This document shows, piece by piece, positions 1 to 6,553 of a stretch of DNA of 13,980 nt. Every line of letters begins with the position of its first letter. The stretch's first letter is position 1. The position numbers and the translations under genes are program-made. Source of the stretch: Pseudorhodobacter sp. (GTDB taxonomy: Bacteria > Pseudomonadota > Alphaproteobacteria > Rhodobacterales > Rhodobacteraceae); contig JACMNW010000031.1 of NCBI GenBank assembly GCA_014378345.1, positions 1 through 13,980 of the forward strand, read 5' to 3'. Below the pieces are notes generated by a model. It worked only from the letters and a program-made list of their open reading frames with translations, ran no database searches and was not told the origin of the DNA.

Positions 1-555
1 AAAACGACGTTCATATTTCAAGCCTAGGCGTTTGGCACAGTCTTCCGCCTTGGCATCCAACGCTGGGTCGTTGGTTTGCGCCTGATACACCAGCTTGGTA
101 TAATTCCCAAAATACATGTTGCGTAATTCGGGGTGCGGGCCCAGGCCCAAGGGCCGCCAGACGAAGGCATCAAACTGCCGGACCAGAAAATCGGTTAGGT
201 AAAAGGCGGTAAATTCGGTATCGGCATGGGCCGCAAAATCTGCGTTGCCTTGAAAAAACGAATAACAATGTGGGCCTTCGACCATCTGCACACCCAGATC
301 CTTGCACTTTTGCTGCAAATGCCCGCCAGTACCACAGTCGGCGTAGACGATGAAAATCTGATCATATCTTTCACGATATTCAGCAACAGCAGCCTCAACT
401 GCCGGAGTGATTTTATCCGGGTACAAGTGCAGGTTGGCAGGCAAGCATTGCAGATCAATATGATCCCAATGGTTGATGCGCTTAAGGGCAATTATTTCAT
501 GCGCCAGTGCACCACAGGCAATCAGCAGTAGGCGCCCTGTCAGCGCAGGCGGCAT
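1..555 (-). CDS. DUF1638 family protein, C-terminus cut by the window edge
   Basis: A minus-strand frame stays open from the ATG at 553-555 to base 1, giving 185 residues with no stop, so the end lies outside the window. The protein reads as soluble. Features include an N-terminal strand followed by ACG (Cys14), YADCGTGG (Cys74), Cys84 and GPHCY (His96, Cys97), which I recognise as the DUF1638 pattern. The clustered Cys and His suggest metal or cofactor binding, but that is inference. DUF1638 genes commonly sit beside corrinoid proteins and corrinoid methyltransferases, and here it follows one in the same orientation. The exact function is unknown to me. The start is uncertain: the frame is open upstream, the ATG lacks a clear Shine-Dalgarno, and a GTG at 595-597 would overlap the preceding gene by 10 bases and could be translationally coupled. 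Confidence 0.85.
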   Translation of the reverse strand, partial: MPPALTGRLLLIACGALAHEIIALKRINHWDHIDLQCLPANLHLYPDKITPAVEAAVAEYRERYDQIFIVYADCGTGGHLQQKCKDLGVQMVEGPHCYSFFQGNADFAAHADTEFTAFYLTDFLVRQFDAFVWRPLGLGPHPELRNMYFGNYTKLVYQAQTNDPALDAKAEDCAKRLGLKYERRF

Positions 556-587
556 GCCAGAGGTGGTAAGGCTAACGTCGTCGGGTG

Positions 588-743
588 TTAGCGCCACTGC
601 CTTGCGCCTAAGATCAAGCTTCCAGCCATAGCGGCAAAGCCGAGTGCTATCAGTGGCACATGCGCCCATAGTGCGAGGGCAATCGTTGCACCTGCAGCGA
701 CGATGACAAAGGCAATCAGACCAATAAAGTGGGGCAGGGGCAT
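588..743 (-). CDS. Small hydrophobic membrane protein (51 aa)
   Basis: This short reading frame begins MPLPHFIGLIAF and ends GARQW-R. It is almost entirely hydrophobic, with two likely membrane segments at about residues 7-27 and 29-46 separated by a His-Val-Pro turn. A strong Shine-Dalgarno, GGAG, lies seven bases before the ATG at 741-743, the best evidence that it is translated. It lies between the corrinoid protein gene (125-base gap) and the DUF1638 gene (32-base gap, or overlap if the upstream GTG is used), all on the minus strand, so co-transcription is likely. I do not recognise a family. A role as a membrane anchor or accessory of the neighbouring corrinoid system is possible, but nothing in the sequence shows it. 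Confidence 0.7.
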   Translation of the reverse strand: MPLPHFIGLIAFVIVAAGATIALALWAHVPLIALGFAAMAGSLILGARQWR

Positions 744-868
744 AATGCGTCTCCTATCCTTACCAATGTGGTCTTGCTTGGCCGGATTTCCAAGGCGGAA
801 GTGAAGAAATTTCGCGGGTTCCGAAAATTTGATCCAGAATCCGCCGATGTTTCAGGCACGGCCGGGCT

Positions 869-1570
869 TTAGGCGTTCATTGCATTGTGCTTGCGCAGCA
901 TAAAGGATTTGGCGGTTTCAACGGCTACGGCGGCATCGCGGCAATAGGCATCGGCACCAATGGCTTTACTGAATTCTTCGTTCAGGGGGGCACCGCCGAC
1001 CATGACGATGTAATCGTCGCGCATGCCTTTTTCTTTCAGCGTATCGATCACGACCTTCATATAGGGCATGGTGGTGGTCAGCAGGGCCGACATGCCAAGG
1101 ATATCGGGCTGTTCTTCCTCAATCGCGGCCAGGTATTTCTCAACCGAGTTGTTGATGCCAAGATCGCGCACTTCGAAACCCGCGCCTTCCATCATCATGC
1201 CGACAAGGTTTTTGCCGATATCGTGGATATCGCCTTTTACCGTGCCGATCACCATTTTGCCCATGCGGGGCGCACCAGTTTCGGCCAGCAGCGGTTTCAG
1301 AATAAACATGCCGCCTTTCATTGCATTGGCGGCAAGCAGCACTTCGGGCACGAACAGAATGCCATCGCGGAAGTCTGCGCCAACGATGGTCATGCCCGCA
1401 ACAAGCGCTTTGGTCAGCACGTCGTAGGGGGTCCAATCGCGGCCAAGCAAGATATGCACGCCGTCCTCAATCTCTTCCTTCAGACCGTCGTACAGATCGT
1501 CGTGCATTTGCAGCACAAGTTCATCATCAGACAGGTCTGCCAGAATGATATCTTCGTTATCGTCGGCCAT
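869..1570 (-). CDS. Cobalamin-binding corrinoid protein (MtbC/MetH B12-module type)
   Basis: This 233-residue protein has the two-part layout of methyltransferase corrinoid proteins: a helical cap domain at about residues 10-95, then a Rossmann-like B12 domain at about 100-225. The B12 domain carries the base-off, His-on motif DIHDIG, with Asp114, His116 as lower cobalt ligand and Gly119. It is followed by the SAL segment at 161-163 and VGGAPL near 191-196. Such proteins carry a methyl group on cobalt between two methyltransferases. In Rhodobacterales a protein of this kind is reported to act as the B12 module of a split methionine synthase with a separate homocysteine methyltransferase, and a matching partner lies at 2935-3951. 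A role with methylated amines cannot be excluded. I chose the ATG at 1568-1570 because AGGAG lies eight bases upstream; the longer frame reading MRPIRPIDN has no such signal. It probably leads the minus-strand operon. Confidence 0.93.
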   Translation of the reverse strand: MADDNEDIILADLSDDELVLQMHDDLYDGLKEEIEDGVHILLGRDWTPYDVLTKALVAGMTIVGADFRDGILFVPEVLLAANAMKGGMFILKPLLAETGAPRMGKMVIGTVKGDIHDIGKNLVGMMMEGAGFEVRDLGINNSVEKYLAAIEEEQPDILGMSALLTTTMPYMKVVIDTLKEKGMRDDYIVMVGGAPLNEEFSKAIGADAYCRDAAVAVETAKSFMLRKHNAMNA

Positions 1571-1699
1571 ATGATGTGCTCCTGCAGGATATCTTACGTT
1601 GTCAATGGGCCGAATAGGCCGCAATGACTTTGCACTTTACGACATGCCCCGGATGAAAGCCGACAGCAAGAGGGCTTTGGGTAGAATGCAGTGGCATTT

Positions 1700-1714
1700 G
1701 TTCGCTGAATGTTC
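1700..1714 (+). promoter_or_regulatory. Predicted LexA (SOS) box, GTTC-N7-GTTC
   Basis: The sequence GTTC-GCTGAAT-GTTC is an exact match to the direct-repeat operator GTTCN7GTTC established for LexA in Rhodobacter sphaeroides and other Alphaproteobacteria. It ends 12 bases before the ATG of the radical SAM gene, where bound LexA would block initiation. It also lies about 130 bases upstream of the divergent corrinoid gene, which it could affect less directly. The motif match is seen directly; LexA binding is inferred. Confidence 0.6.
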
Positions 1715-1726
1715 TAAATTGACTGG

Positions 1727-2815
1727 ATGGGAGATAGGGAAAACAATCTGTTGCCGGGGCAGCGTTTGCGGGCGCGGGCCGCTGTTTCCAATACCGTGGG
1801 GCGGTTTGAGGGGCTGTCGCGCGCGGGCGTCAGCGACGGGTGGGATATTCCCGAAGATGACCGGTTGGTGCAGACGGAAGTGCGTGTTGAAAGCTCGCGG
1901 TCTGCGCTAAGCTATAACCGATCACCGGATTTGCCGTTTGACCGATCGATCAACCCGTACCGAGGCTGCGAACACGGCTGCATTTATTGCTTTGCGCGGC
2001 CAAGTCATGCGTTTTTAAACCTGTCACCGGGGTTGGATTTTGAGACGAAGTTGATAGCCAGACCGGGGATTGGCGCGGTGTTGGCGCAGGAATTGTCGGC
2101 CAAGGCTTATAAGGTGGAGGTGGTGGCGATTGGTACGAATACGGATCCTTACCAACCCATTGAGGCTAAGTATGGCGTGATGCGCGAAGTGCTGGGGATA
2201 CTGCGCGATTTTAATCATCCGGTGGCAATTACGACCAAGGGCACGCTGGTAGAGCGGGATTTGGATATTCTGGCACCGATGGCGGGGCTTGGTTTGGCGC
2301 GGGTGGGGGTGTCGATAACTACACTGAATGCGGGACTATCGCGCAAGATGGAGCCACGGGCGGCAGCGCCTTTGCGGCGGTTGGCGGTGATACGGCGGTT
2401 GACCGATGCAGGCGTGCCGGTGCGGGTTATGGTGGCCCCGGTTGTGCCGGGGTTGACCGACCATGAGGTGGAGCCGATTTTGCAGGCGGCGAAAGATGCA
2501 GGTGCGGTGGCTGCCAGTTTCATCATGCTGCGGTTGCCGCGCGAGGTATCGGGGTTGTTTCAGGATTGGTTGGCACAGCATTACCCAGACCGTGCGGCCA
2601 AGGTGATGGGCCGGGTGCGCGAGTTGCATGGCGGGCGGGATTACGACCCGGAGTTTGGCAAACGGATGCGGGGCGAGGGGGTTTGGGCCGATCTGATGGC
2701 GAAGCGGTTTGCCGTGGCGGCGCGGCGGTTGGGGTTGGGTGCACCGCAGCCAAAGCTGCGCTGCGATCTTTTCGCCCGGCCCGCAAAGGCGGGGGATCAG
2801 CTGGCGCTGTTTTGA
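1727..2815 (+). CDS. PA0069 family radical SAM protein (spore photoproduct lyase-like)
   Basis: This 362-residue protein has the radical SAM [4Fe-4S] motif CEHGCIYC (Cys81, Cys85, Cys88) in the context FDRSINPYRG, diagnostic for the PA0069/SPL-like group. Downstream come GLDFETKL, IGTNTDPYQP and AITTKGTLVERD, the usual TIM-barrel strands and SAM-contacting segments, then a C-terminal extension ending in LF. Radical SAM enzymes cleave S-adenosylmethionine to a 5'-deoxyadenosyl radical. Spore photoproduct lyase uses it to repair thymine lesions, but PA0069 members have no proven substrate that I know of. The predicted LexA box just upstream supports a DNA-damage role. The ATG at 1727 gives the usual short basic N-terminus before the AVSN-x-x-GRFE segment, but its Shine-Dalgarno is weak, and the TTG at 1751 is an alternative. 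The coding DNA is unusually rich in TTG and GGG codons compared with the RNase E gene. It converges on the methyltransferase gene. Confidence 0.92.
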   Translation: MGDRENNLLPGQRLRARAAVSNTVGRFEGLSRAGVSDGWDIPEDDRLVQTEVRVESSRSALSYNRSPDLPFDRSINPYRGCEHGCIYCFARPSHAFLNLSPGLDFETKLIARPGIGAVLAQELSAKAYKVEVVAIGTNTDPYQPIEAKYGVMREVLGILRDFNHPVAITTKGTLVERDLDILAPMAGLGLARVGVSITTLNAGLSRKMEPRAAAPLRRLAVIRRLTDAGVPVRVMVAPVVPGLTDHEVEPILQAAKDAGAVAASFIMLRLPREVSGLFQDWLAQHYPDRAAKVMGRVRELHGGRDYDPEFGKRMRGEGVWADLMAKRFAVAARRLGLGAPQPKLRCDLFARPAKAGDQLALF

Positions 2816-2829
2816 GGTGAGTGCGAAAG

Positions 2830-2849
2830 CGATTTCTGCGCAGAAATCG
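2830..2849. repeat. Perfect 20-bp palindrome, first of a tandem set
   Basis: The 20 bases are their own reverse complement, with centre TTCTGCGCAGAA flanked by CGAT and ATCG. It lies 15 bases past the stop of the radical SAM gene and three bases before a second palindrome with the same CTGCGCAG core. It may act as a transcript end or RNA stability element between converging genes, but there is no clear T-run of a classic terminator. Confidence 0.75.
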
Positions 2850-2852
2850 GGA

Positions 2853-2872
2853 CAAATTCTGCGCAGAATTTG
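2853..2872. repeat. Perfect 20-bp palindrome, second of a tandem set
   Basis: This is a second perfect 20-base palindrome with the centre ATTCTGCGCAGAAT and outer CAA/TTG arms. It shares the 10-base core TCTGCGCAGA with the preceding palindrome, but the outer bases differ in a compensating way, so both keep full symmetry. That pattern suggests the structure matters rather than the exact sequence. Confidence 0.75.
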
Positions 2873-2875
2873 GCT

Positions 2876-2892
2876 GCGCCCTTAGTGGGCGC
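2876..2892. repeat. GC-rich hairpin next to the palindromes
   Basis: GCGCCC and GGGCGC form a perfect six-pair stem around the loop TTAGT. With GCT and AGC further out, a longer bulged stem can form over 2873-2897. It is the third structured element in the 119-base gap between the converging radical SAM and homocysteine methyltransferase genes and could help end transcription on either strand. Confidence 0.5.
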
Positions 2893-2934
2893 GCAGCGAT
2901 CCGGAAAACCGGTTCACAGGTTTCGAAATGTGCC

Positions 2935-3951
2935 CTAGCCGCGCCGCCCGCGCCGTTCGCGTTTGGGATCGCCGGATGTGTCGCCGGTACCATCTGACGC
3001 GGAGGAAAAGCCGCCTAACGCGCTGGTGATCGCGTCCAGCGTTGGAATGCCGCCCTTTGGCCTTGTTTCCAAGGCATGGCGCATGGCGCGCAGGTGTTCC
3101 GGCATGGTGCCGCAGCAGCCACCGATGATGCGCACGCCAGCGTCGCGGGCCAAAACGGCATAGTCGGCCATCAGATCCGGCGTGCCATCGTAATGGATGT
3201 GGCCGTCGTGGTATTTTGGTATCCCTGCGTTGCCCTTGGCGATGATCGAGCGGCTGGTACCTTGCGCCACAAACCCAAGCACGGTGCGCATCAGGTCAGA
3301 CACGCCAACACCGCAATTTGCGCCAAAGGCAATGGGTGCGTTTGGCAGTTTTTCCACCATTTCGACCATCGCAGCAGACGTGACGCCCATCATGGTGCGC
3401 CCGGCCGTGTCAAAGCTCATGGTGCCACACCAGGGCATTCCGGCCAAGGCTGCGGCTTCGGCTGCGGCACGGTATTCTTCGGGGGCGGAAATGGTTTCCA
3501 TCCACAGCACATCTGCACCACCAGCTTTCAACCCCTCAGCTTGTTCGTGGAACATCTCAACCGCGAGCGCATGGGTCAGCGGGCCAACAGGCACCATAAT
3601 TTCGCCGGTGGGGCCTACCGATCCTGCCACCACAACCGGGCGGCCTGCAGCATCAGCGATTTCACGCCCTAAACTCGCGGCAACGCGGTTGAGTTCATGC
3701 ACCCGGTCTTGAAAGCCGTGCAATTTTAAGCGGCTGGCATTGCCGCCAAAAGAATTGGTCAGGAACAGGTCTGATCCGGCATCAACAGCGCCTTTGTAGA
3801 GTTTGCGGATATTGTCTGGTTGTTCGACATTCCACATCTCAGGCGGCTCACCCGACGAAAGGCCCATGTTGAACAGGTTCGTGCCAGTCGCGCCATCGGC
3901 AAGCAGCCAGTCATTTTTGGCAAGAAGTTTTGACAGAAGATCGGTGGACAT
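2935..3951 (-). CDS. bmt: Zinc-dependent homocysteine S-methyltransferase (Bmt-type; split methionine synthase subunit)
   Basis: This 338-residue protein is a TIM-barrel homocysteine methyltransferase (Pfam S-methyl_trans). It opens with LLADGATGTNLF, and its zinc cysteines are Cys213 in GANCGVG and Cys279-Cys280 in IIGGCCGT, the three thiolates that activate homocysteine. Such proteins are often annotated betaine-homocysteine methyltransferase in Rhodobacteraceae. At this length, with a free-standing corrinoid protein nearby, it more likely takes the methyl group from methylcobalamin to make methionine; direct use of betaine remains possible. The tail after about residue 315 is hydrophilic and ends in a basic stretch PKRERRGRRG, probably disordered. 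The ATG at 3949-3951 has AAAGG seven bases upstream and gives the family N-terminus. An alternative ATG at 3997-3999 adds 16 residues and has AGGTG before it. The gene follows the MprF-like gene by 50 bases and is probably co-transcribed with it. Confidence 0.9.
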   Translation of the reverse strand: MSTDLLSKLLAKNDWLLADGATGTNLFNMGLSSGEPPEMWNVEQPDNIRKLYKGAVDAGSDLFLTNSFGGNASRLKLHGFQDRVHELNRVAASLGREIADAAGRPVVVAGSVGPTGEIMVPVGPLTHALAVEMFHEQAEGLKAGGADVLWMETISAPEEYRAAAEAAALAGMPWCGTMSFDTAGRTMMGVTSAAMVEMVEKLPNAPIAFGANCGVGVSDLMRTVLGFVAQGTSRSIIAKGNAGIPKYHDGHIHYDGTPDLMADYAVLARDAGVRIIGGCCGTMPEHLRAMRHALETRPKGGIPTLDAITSALGGFSSASDGTGDTSGDPKRERRGRRG

Positions 3952-4001
3952 TGGCTTGCCTTTGGTTGGATCACGGGCGCGTGTGCCCCCCTTTGCCATG
4001 G

Positions 4002-5924
4002 CTACACCTGAGAGGCAATTTCATATTCTGCATGATCATGATGAACGGTGGATGGAGTTGGTGGCGGAAAGTGCACTTCGCGGGCGATTTCTGCCCCTGC
4101 TATGGCCAGACCGGGGCGATGCGGTGCTGCCAAATACAGGGTCTGCCAGTTCGGCACGAAAGACGATTTGAACTGCGCAAGACCAGTCTGGTTGCCGCCC
4201 AAAAACCGGTGAACCAGATTTGCCAACCGCGTGATTGGCGCCGCGGTCAGTGAAGCAAGCGGCACCGCCGACAAGGACAATCGCGGAATATCCTGTGCCG
4301 CAGCATCAGTGACGGCTGCGGCGATCAGCGCCTGCATGGTGCCATCTGGCGTGACTGCGGTGTGGCGCATAAGATCAAGCGTCCATTCATCTTTTCCGGT
4401 GTGAAGGCTGATGAACGCAACAGGCTTGTTGCCGAATGATGCCACATAAACGCGTTGGCCTTGGTGATATCGGCGATCAAACCGGCCCATGGAAAAGCCA
4501 CGCTCGGTGCCGTGGCAGGCAATCCATTCGGCGTTTATCTGGGCCAATGCGTCCCAATTTTGCGGGGGTGTCGTGATGGCGATGCCAGATTGCGCCGCCC
4601 GCCGCAATTTACGGCGCAGACCGGCGCGGGACGGGCTGTCAAGGGCAAAGGCGCTTGGGTCCAGCCACGCTTCGCGCGCGATGGGTCGCAGTATAAGACC
4701 AAGTTGGCGCGCAGCAATGGCGGTGCGGGCCGTGCATTTATAAAGGATAGGCAGGCGGCTTTCTGTTTTGGCGGCATCTATCAGCGCGGTAATGGCGCGT
4801 TTGATATCATATCCGTTCAGTCTGGTCTGGGCAGTGCCGGGTATCGGATCCAAAAGCGCCACCAAGCAATGGGGTGTGCGGCCCGCAAGCCACGCCTGAT
4901 CATACCCGGCGGATATCAGGTTAAGGTGGCCCTGTGCTGACAGGCTTGCCTCTGCGCGGTGAGCGCAATTGATCAGCGCTGGTTGTGGGACTAATGGGGC
5001 CAGTTTGCGGTTTTGGTTCGGGCCGCGGATGGCCATGCCCGCACCGATGATGGCGGGAAGTGCGAAATAGACCGCGCGCCATGCCAAAATGGCGGCCAAA
5101 AGGGGTGCCTCCGGTAGATTTGGCAACAGCGCAAGCAGGGTAATTTCAAAGGCCCCAACACCGCCGGGCGTACCCGAGATCAGACCCGCGCCCAACGCGA
5201 CTAAGAATGCGGGCAACAGGGTCGCAAAGGGCAACACAAGGTCTGGCGGACACAGCACCCAAAGTGCGACGGCGGCGGTTAGTGTATCAATCGCGGCTAA
5301 AGCCAAAAGGCGGCTGATAACAAAAAGATTAGGCCACGCAAAGCGGTGAAATCTGGGGGCTATAGCACTGATAAGGATCAAGATTATGCAAATGACTAGC
5401 ACGCCAACGGCCAAAGGTTTGAATGGGGCTTGGGGCAGGATGGCCAACACAGTCGCGGTAATAACCGCCCAGCCAAACAGGAAAAATACGGCGACAAGGG
5501 TGGTTATCTTGGCAGCTTGCCACAGGGTTTGATCTGGCAACATGCGCCACCGCAAAATGGCCCCCGTGATCACGCCAAGGCCAAGCGTTTGGCTGACGGC
5601 AATTGCCGTGGCCCCGGCGCGGCGGGCATCGACGGGGCGTGCGCCGGTGGCAAGATAGCGGTGAATCACGCCGTCATAATGGCCCACAGCCCAAAAGCTG
5701 GCGGCAGTGGCAAGAATTGCGGTCAACCACTGGTCGGGGGCTAAAGCGATAAAGTGACCACGTGTTTCATGCAGCGGCATGTCCGACAGGCGGTTGGCAA
5801 GCAACCAAAGAAACGCAATCGCAACAAGGCCAGCCAACCCCGCCTTGCCCACCAGGCGCCGCCATTGCCCCGGCGGCAGGGCGGCACGGGCGGCAGCAAA
5901 TGATTTTTGAATGGGACGTGCCAT
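4002..5924 (-). CDS. MprF-like membrane protein: UPF0104 transmembrane region plus DUF2156 (aminoacyl-phosphatidylglycerol synthase-like)
   Basis: The 640-residue product has about 28-298 made of several hydrophobic segments (roughly eight) and a soluble domain at about 320-600. The membrane part carries SGTPGGVGAFE at 250-260, the loop typical of the LPG-synthase/UPF0104 family. The soluble part matches DUF2156: TERGFSMGRFD near 473-483, DLMRHTAVTPDGTM at 517-530, and FKSSFVPNWQTLYLA near 585-599. In MprF this domain moves lysine or alanine from aminoacyl-tRNA onto phosphatidylglycerol, and the membrane part flips the lipid, lowering surface charge. Classic MprF is more than 800 residues with more membrane helices, so this is a short form and its substrate cannot be told. 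The ATG at 5922-5924 has AAGGG nine bases upstream; the GTG at 5946-5948 lacks such a site. It precedes the methyltransferase gene by 50 bases. Confidence 0.85.
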   Translation of the reverse strand: MARPIQKSFAAARAALPPGQWRRLVGKAGLAGLVAIAFLWLLANRLSDMPLHETRGHFIALAPDQWLTAILATAASFWAVGHYDGVIHRYLATGARPVDARRAGATAIAVSQTLGLGVITGAILRWRMLPDQTLWQAAKITTLVAVFFLFGWAVITATVLAILPQAPFKPLAVGVLVICIILILISAIAPRFHRFAWPNLFVISRLLALAAIDTLTAAVALWVLCPPDLVLPFATLLPAFLVALGAGLISGTPGGVGAFEITLLALLPNLPEAPLLAAILAWRAVYFALPAIIGAGMAIRGPNQNRKLAPLVPQPALINCAHRAEASLSAQGHLNLISAGYDQAWLAGRTPHCLVALLDPIPGTAQTRLNGYDIKRAITALIDAAKTESRLPILYKCTARTAIAARQLGLILRPIAREAWLDPSAFALDSPSRAGLRRKLRRAAQSGIAITTPPQNWDALAQINAEWIACHGTERGFSMGRFDRRYHQGQRVYVASFGNKPVAFISLHTGKDEWTLDLMRHTAVTPDGTMQALIAAAVTDAAAQDIPRLSLSAVPLASLTAAPITRLANLVHRFLGGNQTGLAQFKSSFVPNWQTLYLAAPHRPGLAIAGAEIAREVHFPPPTPSTVHHDHAEYEIASQV

Positions 5925-6002
5925 GCTGTTGAACCCTTTGCTGATCACCTGCCGTGGTCATCAGGCTTAGGGGATCAGGGTTCAGGCAAGCTTAACGGAT
6001 CA

Positions 6003-6044
6003 AATTGTTTTTAAAGAAATGGGCTGCCCCTGACGGACAGCCCA
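6003..6044 (-). terminator. Rho-independent terminator after the zeta subunit gene
   Basis: Read on the minus strand, TGGGCTG and CAGCCCA pair around an 11-base loop that can pair further (CC with GG), followed by TTTCTTTAAAAA. It begins about 22 bases after the stop of the DUF1476 gene and separates it from the MprF-like gene, suggesting separate transcripts. Confidence 0.75.
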
Positions 6045-6066
6045 AGCTGCAAACTGTAAAGACAGC

Positions 6067-6381
6067 TTAAGCTTCGTCCATCAACTGCGATTTGGCTTGC
6101 GGTAAAAGCTCTGCCAGTTTTGCGCGAATGTCATCGGCGGTGGCGTGCCCCGCCAGATCGGCGGCGACTTTGCGCACGACATCTTCGGTGCCCGCTTCTT
6201 CAAAGTCGGCTTGAACGACCGACAACGCATAGGCCGCAGCCGCATCACCCGATTTGCCCATCAGGCCAGCCGCCCAAAGGCCCAAAAGCTTGTTGCGGCG
6301 TGCTTCGGCACGAAACTGCATGTCGGCGTCATGCGCAAATTTGGATTCGAACGCTTTTTCGCGATCGTCGAAGCTGGCCAT
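6067..6381 (-). CDS. F1-ATPase zeta inhibitor subunit (DUF1476)
   Basis: This 104-residue, mostly helical, charged protein opens MASFDDREKAFESKFAHD, the hallmark of DUF1476. In Paracoccus denitrificans this family is the zeta subunit of the F1FO-ATP synthase: its N-terminal segment enters the catalytic interface and blocks ATP hydrolysis, while the C-terminal helical bundle anchors it. Length and N-terminus fit the family. The ATG at 6379-6381 is preceded by AGGA at seven bases; an in-frame TTG two codons earlier is less likely. The gene is divergent from purC across 172 bases and ends at its own terminator. The same divergent pairing occurs in other Rhodobacterales, to my recollection. There are no ATP synthase structural genes in the window. 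Confidence 0.92.
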   Translation of the reverse strand: MASFDDREKAFESKFAHDADMQFRAEARRNKLLGLWAAGLMGKSGDAAAAYALSVVQADFEEAGTEDVVRKVAADLAGHATADDIRAKLAELLPQAKSQLMDEA

Positions 6382-6553
6382 TGGCAAATCCTTTCGTAAA
6401 ATTATTGTTGAGTCTCATATGCCCTCGCACGGCTATTCCTGCAAGGGGGCCGCTGCGATTGCCTTGCAGGGCGGGCACGGTTGGCATATGGGTGCAGCAA
6501 AGATGGGGCGGGGCATGCGGGCAGCCCCGGGTCGCCATTTGATCGGAGTGTTC
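6382..6553. promoter_or_regulatory. Divergent intergenic region with an inverted repeat in the purC leader
   Basis: This 172-base gap must hold promoters for the zeta gene (minus) and purC (plus). I cannot place a convincing -35/-10 pair. It contains a perfect nine-base inverted repeat, CCTGCAAGG at 6438-6446 and CCTTGCAGG at 6462-6470, with a 15-base spacer, and two CATATG sites at 6416-6421 and 6485-6490. The repeat could be an operator or a leader hairpin for purC. The role is inferred only. Confidence 0.4.

Noticed and set aside
195..531. Two ~100-codon frames, one on each strand, at the left end
   Set aside because: Both overlap the DUF1638 frame, which runs unbroken to the edge with family motifs.
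744..868. Gap between the corrinoid gene and the small membrane protein, checked for an RNA or terminator
   Set aside because: Only a five-base CTTGG/CCAAG stem with no T-run is visible; nothing that can be supported.
1590..1595. TTGACA on the minus strand as the -35 element of the corrinoid operon
   Set aside because: A 17-base spacing would put the -10 on the Shine-Dalgarno sequence, with no -10-like match there.
887..1627. A 246-codon plus-strand frame opposite the corrinoid protein gene
   Set aside because: His/Gly-rich and family-less, and it lies opposite an unmistakable B12-binding protein with a strong Shine-Dalgarno.
1571..1726. Possible cobalamin or SAM riboswitch upstream of the corrinoid gene
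   Set aside because: Only about 155 bases are available and I see no B12-box-like or SAM-riboswitch-like conserved core; only a short GGCC-TATTC-GGCC stem is present.
3952..4001. Possible SAH or SAM/SAH riboswitch before the homocysteine methyltransferase gene
   Set aside because: The 50-base gap has no recognisable pseudoknot arrangement, and the gene appears to be co-transcribed with the MprF-like gene.
6254..6553. A 100-codon in-frame upstream extension of purC
   Set aside because: It reads into the divergent zeta gene, is not PurC-like, and the ATG at 6554 with GGAG gives the conserved RRKKVYEGKAK start.
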